Part shown: in pieces, positions 46,622 to 58,821 of the stretch | How positions within the stretch are numbered: the stretch's first letter is position 1 | Layout of the letters: every line of letters begins with the position of its first letter | Source of the DNA: Epinephelus fuscoguttatus | Lineage: Eukaryota > Chordata > Actinopteri > Perciformes > Serranidae | NCBI RefSeq assembly: GCF_011397635.1 | Contig: NC_064760.1 | Span: 24,997,356 to 25,061,355 of the forward strand | Length of the DNA: 64,000 bases | Direction of reading: 5' to 3' | Made by a program: the position numbers and the translations under genes | The notes under the pieces: generated by a model | The model's input: the letters and a program-made list of their open reading frames with translations, nothing else | What the model was told of the DNA's origin: nothing | The model's database searches: none

Positions 46622-47952
46622 ACTCACAGGGCTTAATATGATAAGCAAGTGGAGCGTTACACAATCAGTAACCAGACTCCAGCAGAAGCCTTGATGACTG
46701 ATTGAACAACAGCTTTTATTTAGAAAAGACCAGTTGGCTGTTATTGACATCTTGTTCTCAATCTGTCCCCCCACCCCTACACACAATCTGTCCCCCCCTA
46801 CACACACATACACACGTACACACACACACATACCCTCCAGCCAAATAAGACACACCGGATACAGCTGCACCACATGAGGCGCAGGGTAAGCAGCAGCAGG
46901 GGTTGGTTCAGCAACTCGACAATTCATTTCGGCTCACAGTGGCTGCCAACAAAGTTGGACACAGAGCTCAGCGAACATTCAGTCCAACAGCAGCAGCACA
47001 CTTGGCTCAAAATATTGTGTGTGTGAATATCTGGGTAACTTGAGGTAAGAGTCATTGCGATTTATGTGAGGCAGCTGGATTGCTTCAGATTTCATAAATT
47101 GCAAAGTTGTAAACGTGAAGAACAACAAGTAGAGCTGACAATAATACGGCAAAGATTCAAGGCTCTTGCGAGACTGCGGATAAATTAAATACAGATGATA
47201 TTTTGTGCTTTTAGAGAGTCTTGTCGCAAGATAAAATTACATAAAGGTTAATAGACACTGTATTAAACAGGCTTCAGAAGAAAAATATCTATATGATGAT
47301 CCCCATCTGAAATCAGAAAATGTTGAGGAAGGTTATAAAAGCCAAGTTATAGCCTACATTAATATTCATTACAGACTATTCTTTGCTTCAAACAGTTTTG
47401 TGCATTTAATGATCTTACTACATTTAGGTTATTGTGCAACTTCATGGTCACAAGCAGCTTCTACAGTAATCACTCTGAATTTTGAATAGGAAGGGAAAAA
47501 GATATCACCACTGCTATTGTGTTCTCAAGAAATGATTTATATATTCAGCTTTGCTAATATTAGACTTATCCTTAACATCTAAATAATCAGACGTCTCAGG
47601 TGCTCAGTAGGGAAGTGTAGGGCATCCTTTCATAAAAACCTATTTCTGTTGGGAGGATCAATACGTGGAATTTAAATTGACTTAGACTGAAACATCTCAA
47701 CAACTACTGGATGAATTGCCATGAAATTAGTTAGCTGTGTTTATCATCCTTTCAGAAATTCCTTTTGTGTCTGACAAATTCCACAAATTACATCACAGGT
47801 CAAGACAGACATCAGACAGCAGCAACAACAATCGAAACATCAAGTACAACAAGATGCAAATGACACAACTGTCATATCAAAAGTATTTGTTTAACAGAGC
47901 CATCCTGGAAGATACAACCAATCTCTGCGTGTGGTTAGTCCACAAGCGCGAC

Positions 47953-48962
47953 CAGGGCCGGCTTAAGGCATAGGTGACATAGGCAGTCGCCTAGGGCGCC
48001 ACATTGTCTGGTGGGCGCTGGGAAAAAAAATGAAAATAAAATAAAAAATAATAATGATAAAAATTTGCCAGTGGGCGCCTCCTATTTTTTTACGGAGATA
48101 GCAAATGAACAAATACAGAAGAAAAGACAGAAAGAGAGAAAGCAAGCAAGCAAGAAAGACAGAAATACACTTTGCACCCATTTTCCTCAAAATTTTTCAT
48201 TTGCCCTGCCCCTGCACCTGTACTGTGCGCACTGAGAGTGGGGTCTGTGTCAAAATCTGGTCAAGATAGGCAGATATTTACATTTTACCTGCATTTCATA
48301 ATAATGAAAAGGTCCAAGCCTTCAGGTGCGAGAGGAGGAGGAAAAGAAAGTCCGATATAGAGGTATGTCGTCTGTCTTATGTTATCTTTAAAATGCCGTT
48401 GTGTGTGTAACGTTGTTAGATGTTTCATTTGTTGCAGCTAGCTAGCTAAGTAGCAATAAAGCTAATGCTACATTATAATGCTACGATAGCTGTTGGACTC
48501 AGATAATGTTACAGATTGAAGGATATGAGACTGAATGGCAAGCCAATAGCTAGCTATCTGGATAACTGCTCCTTTTTGTGCTGAAATTTCACTGACAAAT
48601 ATCAGTGATAATGGCTAACACAAACTTATCCACAAAAACAGATTTCTGCACTGGCTTGCACCAGAGATGTGAGCGCCATTTGGCATCGTAGCACATTGTA
48701 GAAAGCTCAATTGATATTGAAATATATCAGTGAATTGGCTAATAGCCTATTAGCAATTAGGTTAAATAAAAACTTTTGTTTTGCTACTATTAGTGAGTTC
48801 TGTGACATTTTATGATTTACACCTACCCCAGCAGCACTTTTTGTTTTGAAACCATCGTGGTCCCTGATGTTTGTGTCTCCAGTACCGGTGGGGTAATGTG
48901 GTCCGGGGGGGCACCAAATCTCAATCTCACCTAGGGCACCAAAATGGCTAGGGCCGGTCCTG
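47953..48962. mobile_element. hAT-like element, 1.0 kb
   Basis: The ends CAGGGCCGGCTTAAGGC and, reverse complemented, CAGGACCGGCCCTAGCC are inverted. The flanks AGCGCGAC (47945-47952) and AGCACGAC (48963-48970) form an 8-bp duplication with one difference. The sub-terminal words CCTAGGGCGCCA and CCTAGGGCACCA repeat this symmetry. No transposase frame is left. Confidence 0.8.
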
Positions 48963-49639
48963 AGCACGACACCCTCACTATCGTCACCATTTGGTGCATT
49001 CAAGCTCCCCAGAGAATGAAGTCTAACAGCTTAAGTGATTCCCCTGATCGTTCCTCTTGTGACACAGGGAGGTCAAAAATTTCCACATATGCAGTAAAAT
49101 ATCTCAACATTAGTGGCCCTTTTTCACGCACACATGCTTGCTTAGCATGACTCAATTTGACGCGGTGCATCAGGCCAGCATGGCGAGGTAAGTGGTTTCT
49201 CCACTTAGCTAGGCTACCTGCTTGAAGGTGTTTCTTTAATTGATGACACCCTTGTCTTGTGTCAGTGATGTTTAAAAGCAGCACCCTCTTTACCATAGTT
49301 TACTATTGCAGTGTGCAGCGGTTGTTGGGAGCCAGCTAGGCCTACTGATCACAGATTTTCAGGCTATTGTTACAATATTGCTCGGCATATGCTGCTCACT
49401 GGTTAAAAAACAGGAGACAGGATGATGTTATGATACAGAAAAGAAGGAGGAATCATCCCTGAGTAATGATGATGCCCATCTGACGTCACCACAGCCTGCT
49501 GGGAGGTGGTCAAGTGTGAGTCTCAGACATGACTCAGAGTTTAAACTGGTAGCAGAGACGCAAATCAATGCAGTTTAGCTTAGCACACCAGAAGTGCTGA
49601 TGGAAAGACCCTTTTAGATGGACTGGCACAAAAATTTGG

Positions 49640-49945
49640 CAACGTTCATGGTTCCCACAGCATAAATCCTGATGATTTTGGGGATGCTTTACTTTCAGCA
49701 CCACCAGCAGATTGAAATGTCTTGGGGAATTTCAGATGGATTGCCATGAAATTTAGAAAAGGCAGTCATGTCTACCTCTGGATAAATTTAAACTGTTTAC
49801 TGCAAATTAGCAAATGTTAGCATTACCTACTAAACATCAGCATGTTAGCATTGTCATTGGGAGTATGCTGATGTTAGCATTTAGCCCATCTATCTGCACA
49901 TCGCCAGACTCACAGAGCAGCTAGCGTGGCTGTAGGCAGTTGGTA
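49640..49945. repeat. Interspersed repeat rich in TTAGCAT
   Basis: Contains GATTGCCATGAAATTTAG, then AATGTTAGCATTACC, CATGTTAGCATTGTCATTG and CTGATGTTAGCATTTAGC, and finally CTCACAGAGCAGCTAGCGTGG. This word order is widespread in teleost genomes. A short piece with the same GAATTGCCATGAAATTAG motif lies at 47711-47731. Confidence 0.6.
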
Positions 49946-52653
49946 TTGCAGCTTAAATGTTTGTATTGTTTTGCATTATCCTCTTTTAATGTGGTGTTTG
50001 CAGCCTATTTAAAGGGCCATGCAGGGGCATTGCAAACAAGCTTAGGCTTTAGGCCTGTCAGCAGTGTTGCATTGGTCGATGCTATGCAGGCTACTTGTCC
50101 CTGTGAGAAGAAAACATTAAAATGAGCCTGCACAGACGTCCACCAAAGAAATAATAGGGAAAAAAAACAACACTAAAGTCTGCACAAACAGCACCATGGT
50201 GGCCTGTTAAAGTCTGATTGCCTCTGTTGCTTATTATGTTTTGCTGGTTATTTCTCTGTAACTCGTCCTCCAGTCCAGACATAATCACATCTCCCATTCT
50301 TCATTCAGCCTGTCAGCTCATTCCATTAGCATTATGAAGACAGGGCTCACCGTGCGCCGCTCATTTCATTTCCCCTTTCATCAGCGACCTGGCGAAGCTC
50401 GAGTTCCCCAGTGCACTATTAAATAATGGGTCTTTTGAAGATTAATAGTGTGCTGCATTGTGTTACAGATCTCTATCGATGGTTCTGATGGTGCCGAAGT
50501 GAGACAGACAGTGAGACAGAAAGAGGAAGGTCCTTGGATGTTAGGGGATGATAGATGTTGCAAGTCTGGAAAACTGTCTGCCTCACGTCTTCTGTTGCTG
50601 TCTGAGCCAATTTCCTTCAACTCAGTGATCCTTCAAAGGCTGCACAATGGAGGTCTTATCTTTAAGTTAAAGTAATATGAGGCCAGCCAGTGAGCCAGCA
50701 GCTACAGTAGCCCTCTGGGCTCTGGAATAACACTTACATATAGCTACAGTGTGATGATTTTAATATTTCATATCACGGCAGAGAAAAGAGGAGGAGAAAC
50801 CTGGTTATACAAAACCGATGATTTACTTAGGCTGTATGATTATTTTAGGCTTTTCATACTCTTAGTGTTTCACTATATGCTCATGAATAGAGTTGGCCTA
50901 CATTATGGCGCCACTGCCAGTCAAGTGTGCCATCACCATGGAGCTGTCACATCAATGAGGTCACGTCTGCTTTTCCCTCTGCAGGAGCAATACTGGTACA
51001 GGCTGAAGGAAAAATACATATTTACAGTGTATCCATCCATCCATTACCATACACCAATGTAACCCCTGACCCATGAATTAACTGAATTCCTTTGCTGAGA
51101 AATACCACTATTGATTAATCAACAGCTTCCAGTAGCCGGTGGCTGCAACAATACGAATCACATTCCTGAGCAGCTTCAGTTACCCATTGATCTAACGATC
51201 ATTTGGTCAAGGCATTGGGCAGGAGCAGCAAACACCAGCCCAGCAACACAGTGTGCCCTGGAGACATGAAGCTAAGACCAAACAGGAGGAGAGGGGGAGA
51301 GGATGGCTGGCTGGCTGGCTGCAGTAAGTGGGACAGAGGAGCAGTCAGCAGGGCAGATAGAGGCTAATGCAGCCAGGCATCAAGTCTTTCCTGATGTGCA
51401 AGTTCTGCCCGTCGCGTTACTCCTCGGGCATACTGACCTCGGAGCAGCAACTCCCATCACATGTTTGTGGCATACATCCCTGAGTCATAGCACAAAGCCC
51501 GCAGCAGTGGGAAGAGCACAGCCAAACACTCAGCGCGTACAAGAGTGAAAGCAAAACACTGAGCATCCACAGCTACTTCACATCACAGGAGCAAAATGGC
51601 TTTCATTCATGAAGTGTGTACCCCTGTCTGGCTCCTTGTGTGTGTGTTTATGTGTGTGTTTAGCCAAGCAGCTGCGCATGATGCTGTTAATAAAAACACT
51701 CAATGGTTAAAGTGATGTCTCCATGCACGGTGAAGGCTGCGGCGTAACACGTGTTTAAATGGAACCGCAATCAGCGGTCATATTAAATCATGTCATGCAT
51801 TAAATGAACGCCCCAGAACAGCAAAACGCATTGTTCCGGTCTAGTTGTGTTGCGCTTGTCATGCCTGGCACGGCACGGAAGAGCGCAGGGAAGAGGCTGC
51901 TTCTGGCCAAAAGGATATGAGCAAAGAAAGAAAAAAACAGAGGCGACGGTCCCAGGGTGCCTGCACATCGCCTACGCCCATTCATAATGTGCGTGTTTTA
52001 CTACCCAGACTCCTGGCACCCCCCTCATCCGTCAGGATTTAGCCCGTTCATTTCTAATCTGTCGCCAGTGACGGTGATTTCACTGCGCATACGGCAGCAT
52101 GGATCTCCACAATCACTGCATAGGACATGTGTTTCTCAATACAGCACGAATGCCATTCAGAGTGGCACAAACATGGCCAGAATGCTGTGCGTAATTGTGG
52201 ATAGAAGCGATTTATATTCCCAGTAACCCGAATTTAGGTTGTGAGAATTGACTGACTACGTATCGACCGCGTCTGTTGCTCATAAATGCTTTATAAATGT
52301 CCTTAAAATAATCAATAGCCTATTTACCATTACACGCACCAAACACTAACTTTGATCAGTGGCCGCAGCCACGCTGGTCAAACCGGGAGGCTAAACAAAG
52401 AAAAAAAAGGTCAGTCTTTTGTTACCTTTATAATCTTAATCGGATTTAAATCTCTCCGCCGCCTCCCTCAAACAGGGGCACGGGTGTAGCCTGCAGGCGT
52501 TTCGGAGACGACCATCAGCTCAATTATTCATTTCGATGTGATAAATATCAATCCAAAAGGCAGGAATGGATGCAAGGTGCAGGCGCCTCCGTCTACAGCC
52601 GGGCGCTCCTTCATCATCAGACAATAACACCGGGAAATACCGAGAAAACTCAC

Positions 52654-52870
52654 CTAGTGGTCTGAGGAGGGAGACAGACGGACCGGGAGTCTGGGAGAGC
52701 TGTCCCCTCAAAAAAGAGAGCAGTGATGCGGAGAATCGGAGGAGAAACGATGTTTGATTCTCAAAAATATCCGCCGCGTCCTCCCCGGGCCGGATGATGA
52801 TGGTGATGTGGTGTGTGTGTAGGGGGGTTGGCTACGTGCTGGATGCTGTCATCGTACTGGGACTGCTCTC
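52654..52870 (-). other. frmpd1: Untranslated first exon of frmpd1 and nearby promoter
   Basis: A strong donor (CTAG/GTGAGT) at 52654/52653 closes a GC-rich exon upstream of the start-codon exon (42515-42602, acceptor CTCTTTTCAG). The joined frame is open but has no ATG in exon 1; a TTG at 52711 is the nearest start-like codon. The 5' limit near 52860-52880 is inferred from the end of the CpG-containing stretch. Confidence 0.5.
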
Positions 52871-53015
52871 TGCCTAATCCTCGGCCCTGAGCTCAGAATC
52901 AACCCACCCCCTCCCTCTGTTCGTCTCTCTCTCTCCTCCCTGCCTCCTCCGCTGTCTGCCCGACGGACCCCCACCCCTCCTCCGCAAGGTCAGCTCCATC
53001 CAGTCACTACATCCC

Positions 53016-53057
<42 letters not shown>

Positions 53058-54126
53058 TGTTATTGTGTATTTTTAATGAAAACAATATGATTGGTTGCCT
53101 ATTTGTGCAGTTTAATTAGCTCATTTCTAATATTTTGTAAATTATTAATGCATGTATCTAATAAACGTCATTTTGATCCTAAATTGAAGAGTGCTTTTTT
53201 TTTTTTTAATAATTTTATTTCTGACGAAGTCTGATGTGTTGTGTGGAATAAATGCAGCTCAAAGTGATAAAGCCTTTCACAACTTAGGTTGCACCATTTC
53301 CCATTCTATTCAGTTCGATTTAATTCAATAAGCTTTATTGGCATGGCATTTCATATGTGTTGCCAAAGCATTTTATCACCTTGATTCAATGACCACCATG
53401 ATTTCAAAAACAAAGCAGGGTTGGATTACACACCCAGTGGGGAGTGGGCACATTTTATATATAAAGGCTCAGCTGGTCTGGGGTAATTTAATTAATTGCA
53501 CATTTGTTTGGCAATCTGCAACCCTAAATCACAATATCAGCTCAAATGATAAGGTCTTCAAAGTAGGTCCTACTTGTTACCTGTCAGTATTTACACACTG
53601 CATACTCCTGAATGAATTTGGCTTTAACCAAATGACCACAGTGGGTTTAATGCCAACTTTTGCCCTAGGAGCCCCTTGTTGATTTATGTGGCCATAGCCT
53701 ACTTAGGGAGCCAAATTAATCTTATTTTCCTGAGAAATATCATATTTAATATTATTTTCCTCTACAGCACAGTGTTTTGGTTTGACTTATTAGCCCAAGA
53801 TAGCCTGCAACGCTATATTAGAGTAGATATTGCTATTTAAAATGTCTCTACCCCCCAAGAGGACGCACACATTCATATAGACAACACAGAACATTATGTA
53901 GCCTACATACAACATAAATCACACAGGGATACAACCAGAAAATACTTCAAAAACAAACAAACGGCATAATCATACAGTTGAGCATTATTAAAACAATAAT
54001 ATGCAATTATTATATAGTTACTGACGGCTGCGTTTAGCGTGCCATATTTAATTTTTGCCTTCTGGTGTCTTCGTGCAGTTTGTCCCTCCGTGCGCGCCGT
54101 CGTAATCGTAACTTCCGCCGTTGCGT
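52871..54126. other. Intergenic region between frmpd1 and tomm5
   Basis: About 1.25 kb between divergent genes. It holds an (AAT)13 microsatellite at 53017-53056, a poly-T run near 53197-53207 and a short piece of a dispersed fish repeat (TTCAATAAGCTTTATTGGCA) at about 53322-53370. No gene is seen. Confidence 0.6.
53017..53056. repeat. (AAT)13 microsatellite
   Basis: Trinucleotide array of about 13 units between frmpd1 and tomm5. Confidence 0.95.
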
Positions 54127-54134
54127 ACTTCCGG
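54127..54134. promoter_or_regulatory. tomm5: ETS-type site in the tomm5 promoter
   Basis: ACTTCCGG (CCGGAAGT on the other strand) is the full ETS/GABPA consensus. It lies 91 bp before the tomm5 start codon, with a related ACTTCCGC at 54110-54117. GABPA (NRF-2) commonly drives nuclear genes for mitochondrial proteins. Confidence 0.6.
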
Positions 54135-54224
54135 TTTGGATTCCTCCATCCATGCTCGCGACGCTGTGAATTTTCAACACGAAGAGCGGATTGAAGAATA
54201 AAACCGAGTTAAACCACAGCCGCA

Positions 54225-54697
54225 ATGTTCAAGTTGGAAGGACTCGGACCTAAAATGGACCCGGAGGAGATGAAGAAGAAAATGCGACAAGATGTCCTCT
54301 CGTCTTTACGGAACTTTCTTATTTACGTCGCCCTTCTCAGAGCCAGTGAGTACAGGCAGATGACATTGACATTTAGCTAAATACCAACTATACTGGCATT
54401 TTAAAGAGTGTTGACTGGTATTAAGGGCATTGCTTACTCACCTCATGCATGTGATAATCAATTAATGCCCTAAAGCAAACACGAGCATACTAACATGTAG
54501 GTTTTCATATTGTGTAATGGTGTACAAGTAGCTGTTAGTGTGATTAAAATATCCCAAAAACAAATTAAATTGCCCTGATCACAGAGAAGATAAAAGCATC
54601 ATAGCAACTGACTATATTCAGGGTCTTATCAGAAGCTAATCGTGTGTTTTCTGTGTCTGCAGCTCCATATGTGTTAAAGAAGCTGGACAGCATATGA
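54225..54697 (+). CDS. tomm5: Mitochondrial import receptor subunit TOM5
   Basis: Small tail-anchored subunit of the TOM translocase in the mitochondrial outer membrane, helping preproteins pass to the Tom40 pore. Exons are 54225-54345 and 54663-54697, joined across a GT-AG intron of 317 bp. The protein is 51 residues, the same length as human TOMM5. [20 protein letters not shown] is a charged N-terminus. A membrane helix ([10 protein letters not shown], about residues 30-45) follows, then a [11 protein letters not shown] tail nearly identical to human. Exon 1 ends within the Thr codon of the TPY motif. The next gene, zbtb5, lies 2.1 kb downstream on the same strand. Confidence 0.95.
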
Positions 54698-56793
54698 GCA
54701 GAGCAGCAGGTCTCTTCTTCCACCATCCACTGAGCGTTTACTCCATCAGAGACAGTGTGGACCATCATCAGCAGACAACTGGGGCCATTACAGCAAACCC
54801 TGTCGGAGACCACCCGTGTCTGTCCATCACTGCACCTGTGGACACACTGTCTTCTCATTTCTCACGTCTTGTTCTTTATTGTATACTTTAGACTTTCTTA
54901 TGAAACATGTTGTGATCATTGTTAAGTACAATGTTTGATAGTGTATATACCTGCTGTGTTCACACACTCAAGGGAAACCGTGTTTATTTTGTTGGTTTGT
55001 TTTTATAAAGCAGATCTGTCACATGGAATTGAAACTGTCAAACTGCATTGGAGATTTTACACCAGACATGTTTAAACATTTTTGTCAGTGTTTTAAATCT
55101 TAATATAATCACAAAATCACTGGAAATAAAAAATGGAGACTAAGAAAGGATTGGGAAGTGTCTTATTGTCTTTGATTTAAACTTAGCTTTGTTTTAAAGC
55201 AGCAGCAACAACTTAATGCATTTGATATTGCAGCTGCCTGTGTTTCAGCTTTAGGTTTGGCCTTTAAATGCATTTTTTAAAACCTGTGCCTTGGTGCTTC
55301 TTTATAGTGTCGGTCACAGTGCTCAAAGACACCATAAGGGGTTTTTTTTGTCTTTAATGGCAGTGTCTTAGAGGAATAACAGTGTATAGATTTTCTCTGT
55401 CATTTACTCCACTGATAGATGCTGATGTCTTGGGGTTAAAGCACCCAAATGTTTGTATTTAGGGACCCATCCACTGGCAAACTGTCTGCTCAAAATGAGA
55501 CTCTTAATGAGTATAAGTACAGCCTTTTTAAATTTAGGTCATGTCAAAAATGTCATTTGCCACAGGTTCCTAATTCAGTTAGTTTCCAGAGTGGGGGTTG
55601 CTTGTGTCAGCCTAGTTGTTACTGTATAAAATGTTTCGTTTTAGCTTAGTTTTTTTAAGTTTCAATATTAGTTTTAGTTTCTTTTTTAAACTGTAAAGTG
55701 GGGGGTGTTTGTCAGGGGCAAGATTTAAGAGGTTCAGAGGTATTGCATTACAAACACAACACTTTGTGAAGGCTTTTGACTCACAGTCATGGAGACATCC
55801 CTCAGATGGTTCAGAAAAACATGCACCAATGCATCCTCATGCTTGTGTTGACAAGGTTACAAACACTGAAAATTAAAACATTTCCTGCATGTTTTTTTTT
55901 TTTTTATTTTGTTTTTGGTCATATTGTAAGTCAGTTTTCTTCTTTTTTCATAAAGTCTATTTTTTAATATTATTTCTATTAACTAAAATGTTTTTTGTTT
56001 TTTTTTTACATCTAGTTTTAGCTTTTATTTTTATTTTTAGTTAACTCTAATAATCTTTCCACTGTAAATGAAAAAGATATTACAAACATTTTTCAAACAT
56101 AAGTTACTTTATATGTATTTTATCCAAATTTAAACTGGTTCATATTTACCATTCGTTTTGAAATATAGTAAAATAAATCTGACTTGGAGTGTGCATAACT
56201 GTAAGCAAGTTATTTCATAAGATTTAACCGACTGTGACAAAGGTCTAAGTAAGTCAACGGTAGATGCACTTCCAATGGATCACCACCTGGGGGCGGTGTT
56301 GTTTTACTCTGCGGGTTGATGTTACTCTAACTGATGGAGGAGGCGTCGACAATGGAGGCTAAAACCAGCCGGGCTGATGGTGTGAGCGCTGTGAGTCAGT
56401 AACTTTAATATTAAACATGATAAAAAGCGACAATTTAGGGAATTATATCTGAGCTGGTGGGAGAGGAACCGCTGTGAAGATATCGGGCTGTTCTCGGAGA
56501 CAAAGCCGAAACCGCGCCGCATCCTCCGGTGTTATTGTTGGAGCTGCAGGCCCGCCCATACTCCAGAGCATCTGTCGGAAACCCGGCTGCAGCATACAAT
56601 ACAGCACACATCACAGCGGAGGTAGGCTCCTGTGAACAGTCAGAGTCCAGCCAGCCTGATGAGAGGTGGATGAGGAGAAGCCTTTGACTGCTGCTCACAA
56701 TGACCTTCCCTGTGTTATTGTGTTGCCAGTAGCGCCACGGATGCTACACAATAACACCTGTCATATTAATAACAACAAATCCAACCGCCTATT
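54698..56793 (+). other. tomm5 3' UTR, spacer and zbtb5 5' region
   Basis: A poly(A) signal AATAAA at 55125-55130 likely ends tomm5. From 55140 to about 56250 the DNA is AT- and T-rich with no gene (poly-T runs near 55891 and 55999). From about 56290 the sequence is GC-richer and probably holds the zbtb5 promoter and noncoding first exon. Candidate splice sites are a donor near 56618 (GGAG/GTAGGC) and an acceptor at about 56730 (TTGCCAG); both are weakly supported. Confidence 0.45.
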
Positions 56794-58821
56794 ATGGACT
56801 TCCCAGGTCATTTCCAGCATATTTTCAAGCAGCTCAACCACCAGCGCCTCCATGCCCAGCTGTGTGACTGTGTGGTGGTGGTTGGAGGCCAGAGCTTCCA
56901 GGCTCACCGCTCCATCCTGGCAGCATGCAGCTCCCACTTCAGGGCTCTTCTGAGCTCCAGTGACAGCGGTGATGAGGTTGGAGCTGGCGCAGGTGGAGGC
57001 AGGGGCCCCAGTGTGATGGAGCTAGATCCAGAGGTGGTGACCCCAGAGGCCTTCTCCACCTTGCTAGACATGATCTACACCTCCACCCTCTCTCCAGGGG
57101 CCTCCAATGTGATGGATGTACTGTTGGCGGCGTCGCACTTGCACCTCAACTCTGTGGTCAAGGCCTGCAAGCTCCACCTGTCCAGGAAAAACTTTCCCGC
57201 CTCGCCCCCGAAAGGTTGGAGGTCAGTGCAACAGCAGCAGCCGTCTTCACAGGCAGAGAGGTCGGCCTTGCTTCAACAGGTCACGTCCATCATGGAGGAT
57301 GAGGAAGATGTGGCAGTTGAGGTTAGTCAGTCCGGTGGGGTTGACGACCAGGGGGTGAGGAGCAGAGAGGTCAGTGGCGAACAGAGTGCTGCAGCATTTC
57401 TGAGGCACAAGAGGAAGTCAGATGAGGATGGGCTCAGTGACAGAAAGAGGTCCTGCAGGGGGCCTGAGGGGAACTATAAGGAGTGTTCACCCACTGTAAC
57501 CAGAAGCACCGTCAGTGCGGAGGAGGGTGGAGAGGAGCTGCTGTCGCCGGACAGCCTGAAGACGACAGACGGACTCTGGGAGAGCCGAGGCAAGGAGGAG
57601 GAGATGGAGGAGAAATATGAAGCGACCAAGGGAGAGTCGGATGAGATCCAGCTGCCGAGCCAATCGGACAGCAGCACGGGAGGTGTAGGTGTGTGGGAGA
57701 AGGGCGGAGAAACAGATGGAGAGACTGTAGTCAAAGTAAAGGTGGGAGATGAAGGGGAGGAAGAGGGAGAAGAGCCAAAGATGGCAATGATTGAGGTGAA
57801 AAAGGAAAATCTGACCTCATGCTCCCCAGATTTTCCAAACAATTCTCCTCTAACGCCAACACAAGACTGCACAGACAATTTTGAAGCACAGCTGAATGAG
57901 GAGAAAATGTCCACGGTGTGCCCAACAGAAGGTGACGTTACGTCTTTGCAGTCTCCGCTGTGCTCAGATCTTCAAACTGATGCACAGAGAGAGGCTGGAG
58001 ATTTGGGTGAGGAGTCAGTAGATGGTGAAGGCCTTGACAGCCTGTCAGAACTTGCCTTTTCCTGCTTCCTCAATCCCAGTAGTGAGAGTGTGATGGGAGC
58101 TCTGGAGGAAGAAGACAGCCTAGCGAGCCTCACTGCTGCTGCCACAGCTGCTGCCGCCGCTGCCAGTGATGCTCCTGCAGCTGCTGGTGAACTGTGTCAA
58201 AACTCAGAAGAAGCCTCATCTGCTCAATCCTCTGACTCCTCACTTGTTTTCCCAGTAACGTCCGTCCCCTTGCAGCAGCTTCTCCCAACTCAGGGCCCTG
58301 GTTTCAGCGACACGCTCATCCTCCAGCCCACCCAGAATTCTTTAGCAGGCTTCCTGAGTGGCATCAGACCAGGCCTCGGTCTGGAAACCTCCCTCATCCA
58401 ACCCTCCAGGGCCGGTAAAAGCTCGGGGGCGACAACCTTCCGTCGCATCGCCCCCAAAGTGCCACCCGGATCAGAAGCCGGCACGGATGGCTCCTCTTCT
58501 TCATCGGCGGGGGATGCTGCTGAGCGGCCGCCTCTAACCAGAGCTTCAGAGGATGTTCTGTCCAAGTGCAAGAAAGCAGCTGCGGAGGACCACGTTCTGT
58601 TGGTGGAGGGAGAGAAGAAATACGCCTGCAAAATCTGCTGCAAGACCTTCATGAACCTGACTGACTGTAAGAAGCATATTCGAGTCCACACAGGGGAGAA
58701 GCCCTATCCCTGTCCCAAGTGTGGAAAGCGCTTCAGCCAGTCCTCCCATCTGTACAAGCACTCGAAAAACACCTGCCTGAACTGGAAGGATGATCAGTCA
58801 TTCGCAGATACCCTGCTGTGA
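56794..58821 (+). CDS. zbtb5: Zinc finger and BTB domain-containing protein 5
   Basis: Nuclear transcription factor of the BTB-zinc finger family; mammalian ZBTB5 is reported as a repressor acting on p21. Single coding exon, 675 residues (human about 677). The BTB/POZ dimerisation domain is about residues 1-125 (MDFPGHFQHIFKQLN, LCDCVVVVG, HRSILAACSSHFRALL, NVMDVLLAASHLHLNSVVKACK). A long acidic, Ser-rich middle holds a KRKSDED basic patch, an Ala run near residue 450 and conserved FLSGIRPGLGL. Near residue 560 RRIAPKVP is shared with human. Two C-terminal fingers follow: a C2H2 finger at about 612-632 (CKICCKTF, KKHIRVH) and, after TGEKP, a C2HC finger at about 640-660 (CPKCGKRF, HLYKHSKNTC). 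The end DTLL resembles human STLL. The start is the ATG giving the conserved MDFPGHF. Poly(A) signal at 59032-59037. Tail-to-tail with grhpr. Confidence 0.96.
   Translation: MDFPGHFQHIFKQLNHQRLHAQLCDCVVVVGGQSFQAHRSILAACSSHFRALLSSSDSGDEVGAGAGGGRGPSVMELDPEVVTPEAFSTLLDMIYTSTLSPGASNVMDVLLAASHLHLNSVVKACKLHLSRKNFPASPPKGWRSVQQQQPSSQAERSALLQQVTSIMEDEEDVAVEVSQSGGVDDQGVRSREVSGEQSAAAFLRHKRKSDEDGLSDRKRSCRGPEGNYKECSPTVTRSTVSAEEGGEELLSPDSLKTTDGLWESRGKEEEMEEKYEATKGESDEIQLPSQSDSSTGGVGVWEKGGETDGETVVKVKVGDEGEEEGEEPKMAMIEVKKENLTSCSPDFPNNSPLTPTQDCTDNFEAQLNEEKMSTVCPTEGDVTSLQSPLCSDLQTDAQREAGDLGEESVDGEGLDSLSELAFSCFLNPSSESVMGALEEEDSLASLTAAATAAAAAASDAPAAAGELCQNSEEASSAQSSDSSLVFPVTSVPLQQLLPTQGPGFSDTLILQPTQNSLAGFLSGIRPGLGLETSLIQPSRAGKSSGATTFRRIAPKVPPGSEAGTDGSSSSSAGDAAERPPLTRASEDVLSKCKKAAAEDHVLLVEGEKKYACKICCKTFMNLTDCKKHIRVHTGEKPYPCPKCGKRFSQSSHLYKHSKNTCLNWKDDQSFADTLL

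Larger units (their letters stand above)
42603..52653 (-). other. frmpd1 intron 1, 10 kb
   Basis: Large first intron between the untranslated exon 1 and the start-codon exon. It contains the polypurine tract, the local repeats at 44.2-45.8 kb, a CA array, a hAT element and a GCTAAC-rich repeat, all listed separately. The stretches 46.9-47.9 kb and 50.0-52.4 kb show no clear gene or repeat beyond scattered short words. Large first introns often hold enhancers, but none can be named here. Confidence 0.55.

Noticed and set aside
52520-52711. Upstream start of frmpd1 in exon 1 (MRGQLSQ...)
   Set aside because: The first codon at 52709-52711 is TTG, not ATG, and the exon has no in-frame ATG. I therefore placed the start at 42576 and treated exon 1 as untranslated.
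57474-57914. 146-residue minus-strand frame
   Set aside because: Antisense shadow of the acidic, Ser-rich part of zbtb5.
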